DNA of 64,000 bases from Veillonella tobetsuensis (lineage in GTDB: Bacteria > Bacillota > Negativicutes > Veillonellales > Veillonellaceae): the NCBI RefSeq assembly GCF_001078375.1, contig NZ_BBXI01000003.1, positions 1-64,000 on the forward strand. Reading direction: 5' to 3'. Positions 63,315 through 64,000 of this stretch are shown here, one piece after another. Both the position numbers and the translations under genes were made by a program. A model generated the notes under the pieces. It saw only the letters and a program-made list of their open reading frames with translations, was not told the origin of the DNA and did not search any database. Positions within the stretch are counted from its first letter, which is position 1; each line of letters opens with the position of its first letter.

Positions 63315-63572
63315 TTGGGCGATAAAAAGTTGCTTGTCGTTTTTACATCCTATTATTTTGGGGATAAAGCAGATAAGATATTAACAGAACTTTCGGTGCC
63401 TCACCAACTGATGGCTACACCGCCAGAATTGAATGATATGTGTGGTTTGTCCATTCAAATAGACTTGAATACTGTAGAACAAGTTCAGACTATCCTAAAA
63501 GAACATAAGATTAGTAAATCAGGTTTATTTTGGTATGAAAAGGGGAAACCAGTTTTAGCTTATAAAGATTAA
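63315..63572 (+). CDS. DUF3343 putative Se/S carrier protein
   Basis: An 85-residue protein starting at TTG (GGAGG 7 bases upstream): LLVVFTSYYFGDKADKIL, VPHQLMATPPELNDMCGLSI. The last motif with its Cys matches DUF3343 proteins, which neighbour SelD and YedF. Probably handles selenium or sulfur; mechanism unknown. Confidence 0.75.
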   Translation: MGDKKLLVVFTSYYFGDKADKILTELSVPHQLMATPPELNDMCGLSIQIDLNTVEQVQTILKEHKISKSGLFWYEKGKPVLAYKD

Positions 63573-63650
63573 ATTGATTTTTAATATCGAAATATATCGA
63601 TTTATGATAAAATTAATATATAGAGGATATTATATTGTAAGGAGATTTAT

Positions 63651-64000
63651 ATGGTTGATTTTACCTTGCCTCGCGAATATATAGACGATATGGTCGTCCG
63701 TATGGCCCATCATAGTACAGCAATCGAGGGAAATACGTTAACACAAGGGGAAACAAAGAGTATCCTATTAGATAATATGATACCCCGTAAAATGGATTTG
63801 CGTGAGTTCTATGAAGTATCTAATTATCGCGACTATTTAGTATTCTTGATGGAATCATATCAAGAAGTAATTACCATAGATATCATAAAAGAGACACAAC
63901 GATTGTTACTAGCACATATCCGTGATGATAATGGGCAATTTAAGGTTGTTCAAAATATGGTTATTGGTGCTGATTTTGAACCAACAAAACCATATCAAGT
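63651..64000 (+). CDS. Fic-family protein, N-terminal part (cut by window edge)
   Basis: A 116-codon fragment beginning MVDFTLPREYIDDMVVRMAH, then HSTAIEGNTLTQGET, which holds the S/TxxxEG autoinhibitory motif of class II Fic proteins, and later IKETQRLLLAHIRDD...DFEPTKPY, as in Fic proteins before their HPFxxGNGR core. The catalytic core is outside the window. Strong AAGGAG ribosome site. Confidence 0.8.
   Translation, partial: MVDFTLPREYIDDMVVRMAHHSTAIEGNTLTQGETKSILLDNMIPRKMDLREFYEVSNYRDYLVFLMESYQEVITIDIIKETQRLLLAHIRDDNGQFKVVQNMVIGADFEPTKPYQ

Overview
The window looks like a chromosomal segment of a Veillonella-type bacterium (Negativicutes, a diderm firmicute). The evidence is indirect: AT-rich DNA, Firmicutes-style genes and strong GGAGG ribosome sites (cdaA-cdaR-glmM, glmS ribozyme, TPP riboswitches, DUF951), combined with outer-membrane-type secreted proteins (a CdiA/FhaB-like hemagglutinin and a beta-helix adhesin). 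No rRNA, tRNA or CRISPR array was recognised.

Layout. 0-2.9 kb: the 3' part of a contact-dependent-inhibition-type hemagglutinin, two tandem paralogous 56-residue membrane proteins (candidate immunity genes) and a cut-off IS200/IS605 transposase. 2.9-5.9 kb (minus): a FecCD/BtuCDF-type ABC importer. 6.2-11.2 kb: methionine synthesis, with two PLP trans-sulfuration enzymes, an acetyl-CoA-type MetA and O-acetylhomoserine sulfhydrylase, interrupted by a cluster of large intergenic hairpins. 11.5-16.4 kb: a PepSY protein, BioY, and a metal-handling operon (COG0523 GTPase, GTPase-permease fusion, TIGR03943 protein) behind two palindromic operators. 16.5-25.9 kb: PepD, NAD salvage (PncB, NadE), asparaginase, CbiZ, MscS, a D,D-carboxypeptidase, YfbR and a QueG-like reductase.

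26.0-32.9 kb is a molybdenum hydroxylase operon: three xanthine-dehydrogenase-like subunits, then YqeC, MocA, YqeB and an XdhC split into two genes. It connects functionally to ModABC (53.8-56.0 kb) and to a second locus at 61.3-63.6 kb (DUF951, SelD, YedF, DUF3343). Together these match the selenium-dependent molybdenum hydroxylase trait. 33.1-37.9 kb is cdaA-cdaR-COG2509-glmM, and glmS with its ribozyme lies at 44 kb.

38.4-43.8 kb is an accessory island: a tightly coupled four-gene cassette of unknown function (HNH-like membrane protein, YkgJ-type cysteine-cluster protein, glycine-zipper membrane protein, small protein), an IS1182-type remnant, and a beta-helix adhesin gene with a stop codon inside its signal peptide. 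46-53.6 kb holds trpS, an amino-acid ABC importer, a secreted protein, a universal stress protein, an ArsR-type regulator and an AEC transporter. 56-60 kb holds thiamine genes under two divergent TPP riboswitches. Rubrerythrin (60.2 kb) is preceded by the most unusual non-coding feature: about seven tandem short hairpins whose stems differ but which share one ACTT/AAGT loop. The right edge cuts a Fic-family gene.
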